64,000 bases of DNA from Sciurus carolinensis (taxonomy: Eukaryota; Chordata; Mammalia; Rodentia; Sciuridae). The position numbers were made by a program, and so were the translations under genes. Every line of letters starts with the position of its first letter. Position 1 is the stretch's first letter. Under the pieces are notes generated by a model. The model made no database searches. It worked only from the letters and a program-made list of their open reading frames with translations, and was not told the origin of the DNA. This document shows positions 11,413 to 23,041 of this stretch, one piece after another. The stretch is from the NCBI RefSeq assembly GCF_902686445.1, contig NC_062227.1:24296777-24360776 (forward strand). The letters run 5' to 3'.

Positions 11413-13879
11413 GCCAATGTTTCTGCTGCTGTTTGGCAGCTATTTATGTTCTTGTGTAGTCTGTAGAAGTGCACAGAGGTGCTGCTGTTGTGAGAAGTCA
11501 TCCGTGTGCCCCAGGAATGCAGCCTTGTCATCCAGACATTCATCCAACTTTTTCAGGACAGACCCTTTGTGGGATGTCTCTTCCGAGTTCTGTTAGCCTA
11601 CGAGGACAGAAGACACGGTCTCCATACCCCAGGGTAAATAGAGCCACCAGGAGGAACATCCAGCTCTGCAGGTGGATACAGCATCTCAATGTCTCTGCCA
11701 GACCTAGGCTTACAACTCCTAAACTCAGGCGCATCTCAAACCCCAGACCTGCTCCAGGAAACAAAGTAGTCAGGGGGAGAAGTCTGCTCACTATTACCCA
11801 ATTGAAGTCACACAGTAGGAAGCAAATGAACCTGATTAAAGAAAATGGAGTACATTTCTGGCTTGGCAGGGAAAAAATATATAAATAAAATTTAAAACGC
11901 ACATGAAATTTTCCCTCGTTATGCCTTTTACTTAGGAGCTGGAATTCTAAAACCAGAGCGCCACCTGCTGTGCACAGCGAGACCTGGACGTCCTGGAGAC
12001 CAGAGTAGAAGCTCAAAGCAGGGAAGTTTTGGACAGAATGTTCTGTTCCTGGGATATGAAGGCACACAAGCCATTTAGTTGACCCGAGATATTTGTCCCT
12101 ATCTAGAGAAGGTGACTCTCCCATACCTCTGGAGTAATTCTGAAAAAAATATGTTCCTGAGCATCCAGTTTGGAAAAGATCTGAAGTCTTCTGGCAAAAC
12201 TTTTGGCAGTTGAATCCAAAACTGAACGGTTAATGTGTGGAAATAAGTAATTATGGCTGCAGATTAAATATAGCAAGAGCGTTCCAGAAACTCTTTCCAT
12301 GGAATCATTGAACCACAGGAGCTTGAAGCTAGAAGAGGGTGTTGGAATATCTATGAGGAAGCTAGAGTGGGCCACATGGGTAGGTGGTGGCTGATGACTC
12401 ATGGATGTCATTTTAGGGCACTGGGTGGATGGGCCCATGGAAGAGCTTCAGAACTATGGAGAGGAGGTGATGATGGTGATGTTGGTGATACATACCATTT
12501 GTCAGCAGCCCCCCTGAGGGGATGGGGGCACCTTCCCAATTGGTTTTCAAGACTCTCCAACAAGAGACAAAGCAGGGATTAAAATGCAAATAAAAAGGCA
12601 AGGAATGCAGAAAAGAGAACACTGACTCCTAGGGGTTACTCCAAAAAGCAAAGGATTTCTTATTAAATTTTCTCCTGAAACAAGTTTTGGAGCGGAGCAG
12701 GTACGTGAAGACTGTACCTGACATGGTAGACCTAGGGATGAGAACCCAGAAAGAAATTTAATGATGAGGATCAAGTCAAGGGGCTGAAGGAACCACAAAA
12801 GACTAAGTCAATACCATGGAGTGGGTTCCCCGAGGCTGAGCTCAGAGTGGTGTAGTGGGAAGCTCCTCCGCCCTCTAGCCCTGGAAAGTGCGAGGAGGGA
12901 CACATAGTAGCTACTACCCTGCTTTACAAAGCCAACAAGCTATAGAATCTTCTGGGTGGTGTGATACTGTGGTCTCCCATGCAATAGGGCTTTTTTTCTG
13001 TTTTCCCTTTTCAATGTTTTGCTGCTTCTTATTTCGTAACTTTGTGGTGCTATGTGAATTATCTCCCGTCCTACCACCAATAAAATTCCCCATTATGGTC
13101 CACATGTATTCATGCCATCTCTCTCCATCTACCACAAAATTCATCTTGACTCTCTATTAACTGGCACACGAGCAGAATCAAGTGATATCCACAGCCAGAC
13201 ACCACAAGGTCCTAAGTGCTTCTAAATCAATGATTGGATTATGTCCAGTGAAATGTTAGTGTCAAGGATATTTCCCTGCATTTCAATTTCCTAAAATTGA
13301 ACATCCACATTGCTAAATGTGACATTTGGTGACTCACTGTCATCCAGGGTCTCGGTTGACCCAAAATCCTCTTCCAAGTATTCTTACACATGGTTTGCAA
13401 TAGAAGCAAATAAAGTCAAATTAGTTTCTCTGCTGCCATCACATTTCAGTTCAATGATAATTGAAGGCTTTCTGGGCAAGAGAAATGTACCTGAAGGTAA
13501 ATCTCCAACATCATTAAAGAATATCAAAGTGTGACAGCGATAATAGCTACTTGGAGAGTCCACAGTGCCTCTGACTTTGTGCCCAGCATCAGCATCACAG
13601 GAAGAAAGAGGAAACAAAAAGAGGTTGTGCCTTCTCTGAATACCTTGTCAACAGTGGTCTCCTTCTCAAATAAAAAATTAATTATTTTAAAAATTAATAT
13701 ATTTTTACAAGTTGAAAGAAAAACTTGCCTCCTGTGTAACCCCTCCACCCCATACAGTCTTTACATTAGCCTGGATTTATTTTTCTCCATAGCAGTAAAC
13801 TCCACTAGAAATAATGATGTTTATAAGGCAAAACAATGTAACGAACACCTACAAATATTCCGCTATGGTGAATTTATTT
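11413..13879. other. Intergenic, nothing recognised
   Basis: Contains a 194-codon minus-strand ORF (11,540-12,124) with no recognisable domain and leucine/cysteine-rich composition typical of translated non-coding DNA. No gene is supported. Confidence 0.5.
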
Positions 13880-14000
13880 CCTTGTTGATTTTTAAGATCT
13901 GTGAGTGGAGAGACTTTGTCTCCTTCTCTTCTGAATCTTTAGCAATGAGAAGTATGAGATAAATGTTCAGTAATCATTTGTTGATCCAGGAGTGATGACT
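13880..14000 (+). repeat. L2 3' end fragment
   Basis: 'aagatctgtgagtggagag' followed by 'cagtaatcatttgttgatcc' matches the L2 3' terminal pattern (short summary of activity, then 'aataaatgtt...tgaatga'-like end). Diverged and short. Confidence 0.35.
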
Positions 14001-14354
14001 GAACACACGCATATCAATATGTATTTTGGCTTTTTTACACACTCGGTTACTTTCTCCATTTTAAGGAAACCCAGATGTTTCAGATTTATGCAAAATGTTA
14101 TTGAAATTTAGAAGGTGCTTTAATTATTATGCATGATACATTTATAAAAATGAGACCTTTTGTAATCCATATAGATCTTCCTAATTCATTCATTTCCTAC
14201 TAAATTATGTGTCTCACATTATTAAACACATCCCTTAGGCAACTATCTTTTACTTTCTAGTCATGGCAGCCTTTCACATTAAGATATATCAACTCCTGAA
14301 ATCATTAATTTGAAACAGGTCAGTTCCTGAGCATTTCTGTTAAGTGATTATGTG

Positions 14355-14575
14355 GGACCAATTGTTGAGCGAGTACTGTGCCAGGTCAGTGCCAGCACCT
14401 TGCATATGTTTAATTTTAACTACATGAAAACTAAGAATAAATGTCCTCATTTTGCAATTTATTACTAAACTGATCTGAGGCTCAGACCAATTTAGTAATA
14501 ACCTTAAGCTTAACATTGAATAAATGTTGCAAATGGGTCAAACTCTTCTAACTCCCAAATCCAGGCTTCGCCACA
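14355..14575 (-). repeat. MIR SINE fragment (antisense)
   Basis: Read on the plus strand it follows the reverse complement of MIR: 'tactgtgccaggtcagtgcc', then 'cctcattttgcaattt', 'ctgaggctcagac' and 'actcccaaatccaggcttc'. Divergence is high. Confidence 0.45.
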
Positions 14576-14766
14576 GCATACACGGGTACACATTTTATAT
14601 GAGTGCATAATAAAGAGCATTATCTTTTCTCACATAAAAATAGAACACAAGGTTGTTTGCCATTAATTCCAGTTCACCAGTAAATATGACACTTTCTTCC
14701 ACTGATTAGATATGTAAATGTTAACTTATGATTCAGGGAAGGGTCAAGTAGAGTGATAAAATTTTA

Positions 14767-15018
14767 GGGGTGCTGTGACAATCAAGGGTATAACAAGATC
14801 ACAGGTGCCGACTTTGGGGTGCAATGGTTTCATGGGTACCATGAGATCAGGGGTGTCAATTTAGGATTAGCATGAGCTGATAATTGCTATGAACTCAGGG
14901 GTGCTGTGAGTTTAAAGATGCTGTGATTTCAGAGTTCTCAAAGCTCAGGGGTGCTATGAACAGAGGGGTGCCATGAACATAGGGGTGCCATGAGCTCCAG
15001 GTGCTATGAATCATGACA
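14767..15018 (+). repeat. Degenerate ~17-bp minisatellite
   Basis: About 14-15 tandem units of roughly 17 bp with consensus close to GGGGTGCTATGAACTCA. The best preserved run lies at 14,948-15,015, where four consecutive units keep exact 17-bp spacing. Earlier units vary from 16 to 18 bp. The array has no coding potential. Confidence 0.85.
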
Positions 15019-15664
15019 GGTCCACTCTGTGACTTTTATAAGCCCAAGCATTCCTGCATTTGGTGCTTCTGCCTCCATAAAAAATATTAAAAGTTGTATG
15101 GTCGTGTAGGTATAGGCTATAATGCAGGCTGGATTCTTTATTATATACTTGTTACTTTCATATTGATTTTTATTTCTGATCTTTTTTTAAAAAAAGTTAT
15201 AAGTTAAATATTTTCATGGGCCCTTAAAACTCTTGTGGGTCCTGAGTGTTGCCCACTCTGCCTCACAGGCAAGCCAGCCCTGGCCAGGGGCTGGGCTATG
15301 TGTTGTACAGAAATGAGAGTTTTCTTCTTCCTGAAGTCCCATCATCTCAAAGTTATTCATCTTAATCAAGTATCTGTGAAAGTAAAGTGCCACTGGAAGA
15401 ATTGTCTTGAGTTAGCACCTTCTATGCAATTTAAACTGACAAGCAATGACCCATGTCTATGTTCTCTGGTGAAGAAAGGAAATGCAGGGGACAGTGGCCC
15501 TGCTGGGGGAGGTTGCTGACCATCAAGCAGAGACCCATCCTCCTCTGACAGTCCTATCTAGGACTTGTCTTGGCAATATCCTGGGTTTTCTGTCTACACA
15601 TCTGGCTCTGCCCCTCCTCTCCTCCTCCTACGGTTGTTCTACTGTAAGTTTTCTGTGCTTACAA
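15019..15664. other. Intergenic, nothing recognised
   Basis: No gene or clear repeat. A 94-codon ORF at 15,235-15,519 lacks any recognisable domain. Confidence 0.5.
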
Positions 15665-16240
15665 AAGCACTTTGTGCCCTGATAGAAACCAACATGTCTT
15701 AGCACATTTCCTTTCAGTCTGTTTTCTGTATACATCTGTGTGCACACACATGTATTAAAATCAGAGTCATATTGTCTATGTAAAGTTCAACATATTTCCC
15801 CTCGTTCTTAATTTTTTTACTACTTTCAAAGGTTCTTTGCTGAGTGTGTTTTAAGTTTTTTGTTAATGCACTGGGTTTTGCCTATTTATGTGTTGCACAA
15901 AGATTTGGACATCATGTCCTGTTGTAAATCTCATGAGAGCTTACTTTTAAGCTGTAAATGTATTTCTTCATGCATTTTATCTAACGACAGGGTGAAACCA
16001 CGATATGGTAGCCACCGTGTACTCCACACATGAGGGTATATTTAGCATTGTCTTAATTTAATATCTTCCACATCCCAGACTTTCTTAATAAAATTTGTGG
16101 TTTCAGACCAATCTTCTCATATTACCTTACCATTTTCTATCAAATATAATTCTATTTTAAATTTGAAATTGTCAGTATATTTTAGGCTAAATTTACAACA
16201 AACATACCTTAAGCTATATTTAATAGCTTTCATTGTTCAC
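15665..16240 (+). repeat. Copy A of a ~570-bp sequence repeated at 23.65-24.24 kb
   Basis: From 'agcactttgtgccctgatag' to 'cattgttcaccat' this segment aligns nearly throughout with 23,646-24,235, including shared landmarks such as 'tcctgttgtaaatctca' and 'gaaaccac.atatggtagcc'. Unlike the other copy it is not preceded by an L1 and has no A tail. It is therefore the better candidate for the genomic (non-retroposed) form. No known repeat family was recognised. Confidence 0.85.
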
Positions 16241-16544
16241 CATAATTTTGTTTTTTTGTTTTTGGTTTTTATTGCCAAATTTTAGTTTTATGTGTTTATA
16301 GGGCACAAAGTAGTGCTGTCTTTTAGTACAATGTAAACTGAATAAATAAATCTAATTTATATAGTAGTTACCTCAAATATGTAGTTATTTTGTGATCAGA
16401 ATATTTAAAATTTATTCTCTCAGTGATATTTAAATGTACAATACTCAATCATTATAGTCACCCTGATGGGCAATTGATTTCAAATAAAAGAGAAAAAAAT
16501 AGAACTCTTTTATCCTAAGAAAACAAATAATTCTATTGAGAGAG

Positions 16545-17265
16545 AAGCAAGGGACATGAATGGACATTTCTTAAAAGAAGACATAATGGGTAAAAAGGTA
16601 TTAAAAATACTCCACATTGCTAATCATTAGGGAGATGCAAATTAAAACCACAGGAGACATCACCTCACACTTGTTAGAATGGCTGTGATCAAAAAGATAA
16701 AAGATAGCAAGTGTTGGTGAGGATGTAGACAGAAAGGAATCCTTGCACAGTGCTGGAGGGAATGTAAATCAGTACTATTGTGGAAAGCAGTGTGGAGGTT
16801 TCTCAAAAAAATAAGAATAAAAATAGAGCTACCATATGATCCAGTTACTCCATTTCTGGATATTTAACCAAAAGATTTGAATTCAGTTTGTCAGAGTGAT
16901 ATCTGTACTCCCATGTTGATTGCGGCCCTGTTCACAATAACCAAGTTATACAACCAACCTAAGTGTCCATCCAAGACAAATAAAGAAAATATGGTATATA
17001 AACACAATGGAATACTATGCAACAATCTGAGTGGAATTAGAGAACATTACGCTGAGATAAGCCAAATGGGTAAATACCTACCACATGTTTTCATTTATAC
17101 GTGGGATCTAAAATCACTCACAGAAGTACAGATTAGAAAGGGGGTTAGCAGAGGCTGAGAGTAGGGGGGAATGGAATGATTCATAGTCAATGGGTACAAA
17201 GCCTCAGTAGAGATAGGACCATTAACCCTTCGATATCAAAATTATACATTCATTAATAGCAATCA
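16545..17265 (+). mobile_element. Old L1 fragment (end of ORF2 and start of 3' UTR)
   Basis: Characteristic L1 order: 'ggacatttcttaaaagaaga', 'gggagatgcaaattaaaacc', 'atggctgtgatcaaaaagat', 'tggtgaggatgtagacagaa', then 'ccatatgatccagttactcc', 'cataataaccaag', 'acacaatggaatactatgca' and the 'agataagccaaatgg' end. The ORF2 reading frame is broken. It is older than the L1 at 21.5 kb judging from divergence. It ends near the 'gggggttagcagaggctgag' 3' UTR motif. Confidence 0.85.
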
Positions 17266-17375
17266 ATTTATTGGTTGGCTTGAGGATGTCTGAAACCATT
17301 TTTTACATCAATGCCTATTTCTTGAAACTTGCATATTTGAGAACATCTTTCTGATGTCTTCATGAGATAATTGGG

Positions 17376-17678
17376 CATACATTTTGGGTTGAAATCACTT
17401 TCCTTCAAAATGAGAAATGTCCTTTTATCAGATTCTGGAATTTAGTGATCCTGAACTTCTGTAGAAAACCTGGTTTCTGGAGTTGGGAATATAGCTCAGC
17501 AGGTAGAGTGCTTGCCTTGCAAGCACAAGGCCCTGGGTTCAAATCCCCAGCACCACAACAACAACAAAAAAAAAACCCTGGTTTCTGCCAAAACTCAAAA
17601 ATATTTTGACAATTATAAATGTCATTAACCTAACATTGTTAATCTTGGCGATCTCTTTCTAATTGCACACTCTGGCCT
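17376..17678 (+). repeat. Donor-like copy of a 303-bp duplicated segment (contains an ID SINE)
   Basis: The segment from 'catacattttgggttgaaat' to 'cacactctggcct' recurs at 19,072-19,381 in the same orientation with about a dozen substitutions and a few indels. Both copies carry the same ID insertion at the same site with the same flanking duplication, so the copy was made after the SINE had inserted. Confidence 0.93.
17479..17575 (+). mobile_element. ID SINE
   Basis: Full ID unit with 'atatagctcagcaggtagag', 'gcttgccttgcaagcacaag', B box 'gggttcaaatcccc', and a (CAA)n/A tail. It is flanked by a ~14-15 bp target duplication reading 'aaaacc(c)tggtttctg'. Confidence 0.95.
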
Positions 17679-18814
17679 TGGTTCTGGAAGGTTCCACACC
17701 CCTACTCTCCACATGTCTTTGATTTTTATCCTGGTTGAGATAATAGTTCCACTTGTTTGGTTTTCTTCCTGGGGAACAGCCTTAACTTCTACCTTCCACC
17801 AGAGTACTCAGAGGAGTTACCTGTATCACTGATGAAAGACACACATTTGGCACTGAGCTTGGAATCCACAGGAGAAGCACGGGCCCTTCTACCCTACACT
17901 GTACTTTCTTCCCTTTCTGTCCTTCTACCTTTGTCTTACCTTTTACATGAGATTTCCTTCCTTTCCTCTCCATTCTAGAAATGCACCTTGGATTTTTCTT
18001 CCTCACAATGGATCCGTTTTCCAGTAGGTCATTTCTTCTTTTAGCCATATCCATGTGAATTCATTCAGCAGTGTACTTTTCATTTCCTTTAATACTTCCT
18101 TGTTTTAATTATCCTTTTCTTCAAATTCCATTCTGGTTCCCTATCAGTTCATTCTCCTCTTGACATTTTGCTTCTGTTTCAAGCAGGCAATGCAAACTCT
18201 TATCCTACTAAGGAGGATAATTTCTTTTCCTAAAATATTTTAGTAGCTTTTGTAGGACAACACCACTTACAGTGGAATGTGAACATGAGGGTCTTCCAGC
18301 TGGGCTGGAAGAGTTTTCAAAGACTCGCCCTTATTCCTGTCCTTGTCCAAGAATGCACCCTCAACCCTGTCCTCACCCAGTCCACACATCCTCCGGAAAA
18401 ATGAGAGACCTGCAGACTTCCTTTCTCAGTTACCAGTGTCTATGACACTTGAAGCTAGTATGTCCCTTGCCAGACTTTGAAGGGAGCTTTTCCTACCAGC
18501 ACTGTCTGACCTTCTGACACTTTGTAAAGTTTAAGGAACTGAAAAGTGACAGCCCTCAGGATGCTTTGTCACCAGGCTCTCCTGGACTTCTGTCCCCTCC
18601 AGTTGTGCTTTAGTTGAGCCAACACACCCTCCCAAAATGCAGCGTTCTCTCATAGATACCCCAGAATTATCCCACTAGATCTAACATCAGGACTGTTTAT
18701 AAGTAGAGGAAGAAAGCATTTGTATCAAAAACAGTAGCACTTGGAGACTCAAAGCATGATGGTTCTGCTTGTGACAAAAGCAGAATCTGACCCGGGGCAG
18801 AGCACAGAGGAAGG
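17679..18814. other. Intergenic, nothing recognised
   Basis: Pyrimidine-rich sequence without supported gene or classified repeat. Confidence 0.5.
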
Positions 18815-19071
18815 GTACTACAGTTTAGAGGTTGAATGTCCCCAGTCCTTGTGTTAAAGGCTTGGTCCCCACGGTGGTGCTGTTGGGAGGTGGTGGAAGC
18901 TTTAGGAGGCAGGGCCTTGTGGAAGGTCCTTAGGTGTGCCCCTGAAGAGGATCCTGGGACCTCAGCCTCTTCCTCTTGCTCTGTGCTCCCTGGCTTGTGA
19001 TATAAGTAGTATTGTTCCACCATGCTTCCACCATGGTGTGCTGCCTTGCCAGAGGCTCCAAGGTATAGACA

Positions 19072-19381
19072 CATATATTTTGGGTTGAAATCACTTTCCT
19101 ACAAAATGAGAAATGTCCTTTCATCAGATTCTGGAATTTAGTGATCCTGAACCTCTGTAGAAAACCTGGTTTCTGGGGTTGGGGATATAGCTCAGCAGGT
19201 AGAGTGCTTACCTTACAAGTACAAAGCCCTGGGTTCAAATTCCCAGCACCACAAAAAAACAAAACAAAACAAAAAAAAAACCAAAACCTGGTTTCTGCCA
19301 AAACTCAAAAATATTTTGAGTCATTAACTAACCTAACATTGTTAATCTTGGCGATCTCTTTCTAATTGCACACTCTGGCCT
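19072..19381 (+). repeat. Inserted copy of the 303-bp segment inside an LTR
   Basis: Direct-orientation copy of 17,376-17,678, about 95% identical by eye, sitting within a MaLR LTR. No A tail and no long target duplication flank it; only a 'taga' microhomology is visible at the two junctions. Because the flanks belong to an LTR, this is the derived copy. Confidence 0.92.
19176..19280 (+). mobile_element. ID SINE carried within the duplicated segment
   Basis: Same insertion as the ID at 17,479 (same site, same flanking sequence), with an expanded CAAAA-rich tail and a few substitutions, for instance in 'gcttaccttacaagtacaaa'. Confidence 0.93.
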
Positions 19382-19496
19382 AGAACCTGGACTAGAACCT
19401 CCAGAATTGTGAGCTAAATAAACCTTTTCTCATCATAGGTATTTCTCTTTGTAAGTATCTCAGGTATTTCATTATTGTGACAGAAATCTATTACAA

Positions 19497-19839
19497 GGGA
19501 TAGAACTGGCATGGCCCCATTCCTCTGGGTCCTAGCCAGGACAGGTCAGCTACTACATTTTCCACTGAGTTGCGTTGGCCCAACAGGTTGTAAAATCTCT
19601 TTCCAAACTCAAAAAAGAAATTGACCATCAGTCCTAGATTTGGGAATTTTGGATATATTCTTTTTTTAAAAAAATAAAATGATAGTTATTTTCAGAGAAT
19701 TTTTGGAGGACTGAATCAAGAACTGCTGGTAGTTGACCTCTTAAATGAGATTTTCTCTTTACATTTCCTCCTGCTGATATAAAACATCACTGAGTCACTG
19801 GCTAACTCCAGAAGAACTTAACATGGAAAGTTTTAAGTG
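19497..19839. other. Intergenic, nothing recognised
   Basis: No gene or classified repeat seen. Confidence 0.5.
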
Positions 19840-20097
19840 CTAAGAGATCCTTAGATCATTGGGGAGAGCCCTTGAAGAAGTTAACGGGATTTCAGCCTCT
19901 TCTACTCTTTCTTTTTGCTTCCAGGCCATTAAATGAGAAGTTTTGGTGTGTCACATAGTCCCTTCCTGATGTACTGCCACAGACCCAAAGGCAATCGATC
20001 ACAGACTGACTTCTGAAACCATAAACCAAAATATACCTTTTGTTTGCAAGTTAATCATCTTAGCTATTTGCTACAGTAATATGAAGCTCACTTACAC
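19840..20097 (+). repeat. Diverged MaLR-like LTR
   Basis: 'cccttgaagaagttaacggg', 'cctcttctactctttc', 'catagtcccttcctgatgta', 'aaaccataaaccaaaatata' and the end 'cagtaatatgaagctcactt' parallel the MST-like LTRs at 26.9 and 60.7 kb, but with greater divergence. Confidence 0.5.
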
Positions 20098-20899
20098 TAA
20101 GAATATTTAATCTTGGCCTATCTACAGTCAGGGCACCCATGCTGTAAAGCAGATCCAATGAAACTTAGAATTGTGCTTCTCTAAGTCTCTGACCTCACCA
20201 GAATCCAGCAGGGTTCTCCCACCAGTGGCTCCATCAAAATGCCTTCTCTGGGAGCCTTGAGCTGGCCGGGGCCATCCTAAGCCAGGCGGGAACAGTATCT
20301 ACCTAAAGCAATGAAACCTGAGGTTCCCTTTATCCCCAGGTAGAGCTGCTCTTATGTAACATATTTGGTTACAAGGTGAGGAGGAAGGTTGTATGAAGCA
20401 GCAGAAAGTAGTCATGCCATTGGTGATTTGAGTTGAATGTGGGATTTCACCGATGACCACAAAATCCTCTCAGCTTCTGAGAGAGACAGTTGTGACAATG
20501 AGCAGGGTTTTACTGTCAGTTTCAACTGCTCTGATCAAACATCCATGATAGTTAAGTCAGATAGTCTATCTGGCTGGGCCTGCCTGCACTGCTGCTGGGT
20601 CACTGCCTCCTTGCAAGAGGCCTGGGCTTCCCCAAGACTCCCCACAATGCTGTACCTATTGGGGTCTGTCCTCCCAGCTCTTCATGTCTGCCTGCTGGGT
20701 ATGAGATGTCCCCTCAGAATTGACAATCAGGGCGAGGTCCTGCCAGCCCTTCCAAGGACTGACTGGAAGCCCAGAATACTGAGCGACCAAGGTCTCATTC
20801 ACAACACTTGGATTCTTGATGTGTTGGGCCTCAGGCAGTTTCTGGGAAGAACGTAGAATTTAGGGGCAAGAAATCCTGGTTAAAAAATTTTAGCTCTGA
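20098..20899. other. Intergenic, nothing recognised
   Basis: A 139-codon plus-strand ORF (20,437-20,856) has no recognisable domain and is not considered a gene. Confidence 0.5.
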
Positions 20900-21040
20900 C
20901 ATTTACTTGTGGTTAACAAGTTAGATGATTATCTTCAGTCTCTGATTCCTTGTCAATAAATTGAGATGCTTATGATGATTAAGTAAAGAAATCCACATAA
21001 AGTGCTTAATAGTTTGGCACAGAGTAGAAAGGGTAGCTTG
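20900..21040 (+). repeat. MIR SINE fragment
   Basis: 'agctctgacatttacttg', 'acaagttagatgattatct', 'gtctctgattccttgtc', and 'aagtaaagaaatccacataa' followed by 'agtgcttaatagtttggcac' follow the MIR order, diverged. Confidence 0.5.
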
Positions 21041-21512
21041 GCTACTTTTCCCTCTGCTTGGTTTTTGACATAAAAGCTAGGCTTTACAAGTCCAATCAAA
21101 TGGACAAGTAAATAGAACTAGGATCACCCATACTCTTTCTCCTGTCCCAAAAATCTTCTGGAAACAAAAACACCATCCAACACCATCCAATCCTTTACTT
21201 CCTTCAATATCTTTGGTGAAAGGACATGTGGGAGACAATGAGCTCTAATTGGGTCTGAAGGATCTCCATACCTAAAAAGTTGGGGGGCAAGTCCCTGGTG
21301 GCATTTGTGAGTGACTCTGGTCAATACAGGGTGTTTGAGGGGCCGTGGAACTTAATCCTGATGAAATCCTTTCTGATAATCCTATTGGAGCAGACCAAGG
21401 ATACTTGTCTACTCTCACTGCCTCTTAGAATCACCTGGGCAGAACAGGAAAGAAGAGCTGGTTGGTCCGTTCTTAGAAGGAGAAGTGGTTCTCTCAAAAA
21501 TCAAGGCCTCCA

Positions 21513-23041
21513 CACTATCAAAAGTGCTAAACAAATTTAATGCAATTACTATTAAAATTCCAATGACATTCTTCATAGAAATAGAAAAAGCAGTCATGAA
21601 ATACTTTGAAAAATAAGAAGCCCAAAATAGCCAAAGCAATCTTTAGCAAGAAAAGTGATAAAGGAGGCATCACAATATCGGACCTCAAATTATACAACAG
21701 AACTACAGTAACAAAAATGGCATGGTATTGGAACCAAAACAGACATGAAGAACAATGGTACAGAATGCAAGACACAGAGACAAAACCCCATAAATACAGT
21801 TATCTCATACTAGACAAAGGCACCATAAACATACATTGGAGAAAAGACAGCCTATTCAACAAGTGTGCTGGGAAAACTGGAAATCCATATGCAGCAAAGT
21901 GAAATTGAACTCCTATCTCTCACTCTGCAAAAAACTCACCTCAAAGTGGATCAGAAACCTAGGCATTAGACCAGAGACCTTTCGTCCACTGGAAGAAAAT
22001 ATAGGCCCAACACTCCACCGTGTTGGTGTAGGAACCGACTTCCTCAACAAGACTCCTAAAGAACAAGAAGTAGAATCAAGAATCAATAAATGGGATGGTA
22101 TCAACTAAAAAGCTTCTTCACAGCAAAGGAAACAATCAATAACATGAAGAGAGAGCCTACAGAGTGAGAATAAATCTTTGCCACCTGCACCTCAGATAGA
22201 GTATTAATCTCCAGGATATACAAAGAAAAATCTTAACATCAAAAAATCAAATATCCCAATCAATAAGTGGGTAAAGGAACTGAACAGGTACTTCACAGAA
22301 GGAAAACATGAATGATCAACAAATATATGAAAAAAGTGTTCAATATCTGTAGCAATTAGGGAAATGCAAAATAAAACTACACTGGGATTATATCTCACTC
22401 CAGTAAGAATGGCAATTATCAAGAACACAAGCAACACTAAGTGTTGACGAGGATGTGGGGGAAAAGGTACACATGTTGCTAGTGGGACTGCAAATTGGTA
22501 CAGTCACTCTGGAGAGCAGTATGGAGATTCCTCAAAAAACTTGGAATGGAACCACCATTTAATCCAGTTATCCCACTTCTTGGCATATACCCAAAGGACT
22601 TAAAATCAACATACTATAGTGATGTGGTTACATCAATGTTTATAGCAGCTCAATTCACACAATAGCTAAGCTATGGAACCAACCTAGGTGCCCTTCAACA
22701 GATAAATGGATAAAGAAAATGTGGTGTATATACACAATGGACTATTACTCAGCCATAAAAAAAGAATGACTTTATGACTTTTGCTGGTAAATGGATGGAT
22801 CTGGGGACTATTATACTAAGGAAAATAAGCCAAATCCCAAAAAACCAAAGGTTGAATGTTCTCTCTGATATGAGGATACTAACACACAAGTGGGGGTGGG
22901 GATAATAGAAATTCGCTGAATTAGACAAACAGGAATGAAGGGAAGGGATGGGGGAATGGGAATAGGAAAGACAGAGGAATTAATCAGACGTAACTTTCCT
23001 ACGTTAATATTTGGATACACCACCGGTGAAACTTCACATCA
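21513..23041 (+). mobile_element. 5'-truncated rodent L1 (ORF2 C-terminus and 3' UTR)
   Basis: The sequence enters L1 within ORF2 at 'cactatcaaaagtgctaaac' and continues through the ORF2 C-terminal region. Translated blocks are recognisable (for example 'RPETFRPLEENIG' and 'INKWDGIN' near 21,960-22,105), but frameshifts and stops break the frame. The 3' UTR starts near 22,800 and is G-rich around 22,890-22,970. Non-functional for retrotransposition. Confidence 0.95.

Larger units (their letters stand above)
18815..19496 (+). mobile_element. MST-like MaLR LTR split by a 310-bp insertion
   Basis: The 5' part (18,815-19,071) shows 'gtgctgttgggaggtggtgg', 'gccttgtggaaggtcc' and 'gtgctgccttgcc'. 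The 3' part (19,382-19,496) continues with 'ctggactagaacctccag', AATAAA-type 'gctaaataaacc' and the end 'gacagaaatctattaca'. The intervening 310 bp are absent from the sister LTRs at 26.9 and 60.7 kb and match 17,376-17,678. Confidence 0.8.

Noticed and set aside
11540..12124. 194-codon minus-strand ORF
   Set aside because: No domain, unconserved-looking composition rich in Leu, Phe and Cys, no promoter or splice context; most likely chance.
17479..17575. tRNA gene, because of A and B box-like motifs
   Set aside because: The A-rich tail, target duplications and many copies mark ID SINEs; the cloverleaf is not completed by a proper acceptor stem.
20437..20856. 139-codon plus-strand ORF
   Set aside because: No recognisable domain or homology and no supporting splice or promoter signals.
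21606..22437. Possible functional reverse-transcriptase-related gene
   Set aside because: These are frame-shifted pieces of the L1 ORF2 C-terminus in a 5'-truncated copy, so no active element exists.
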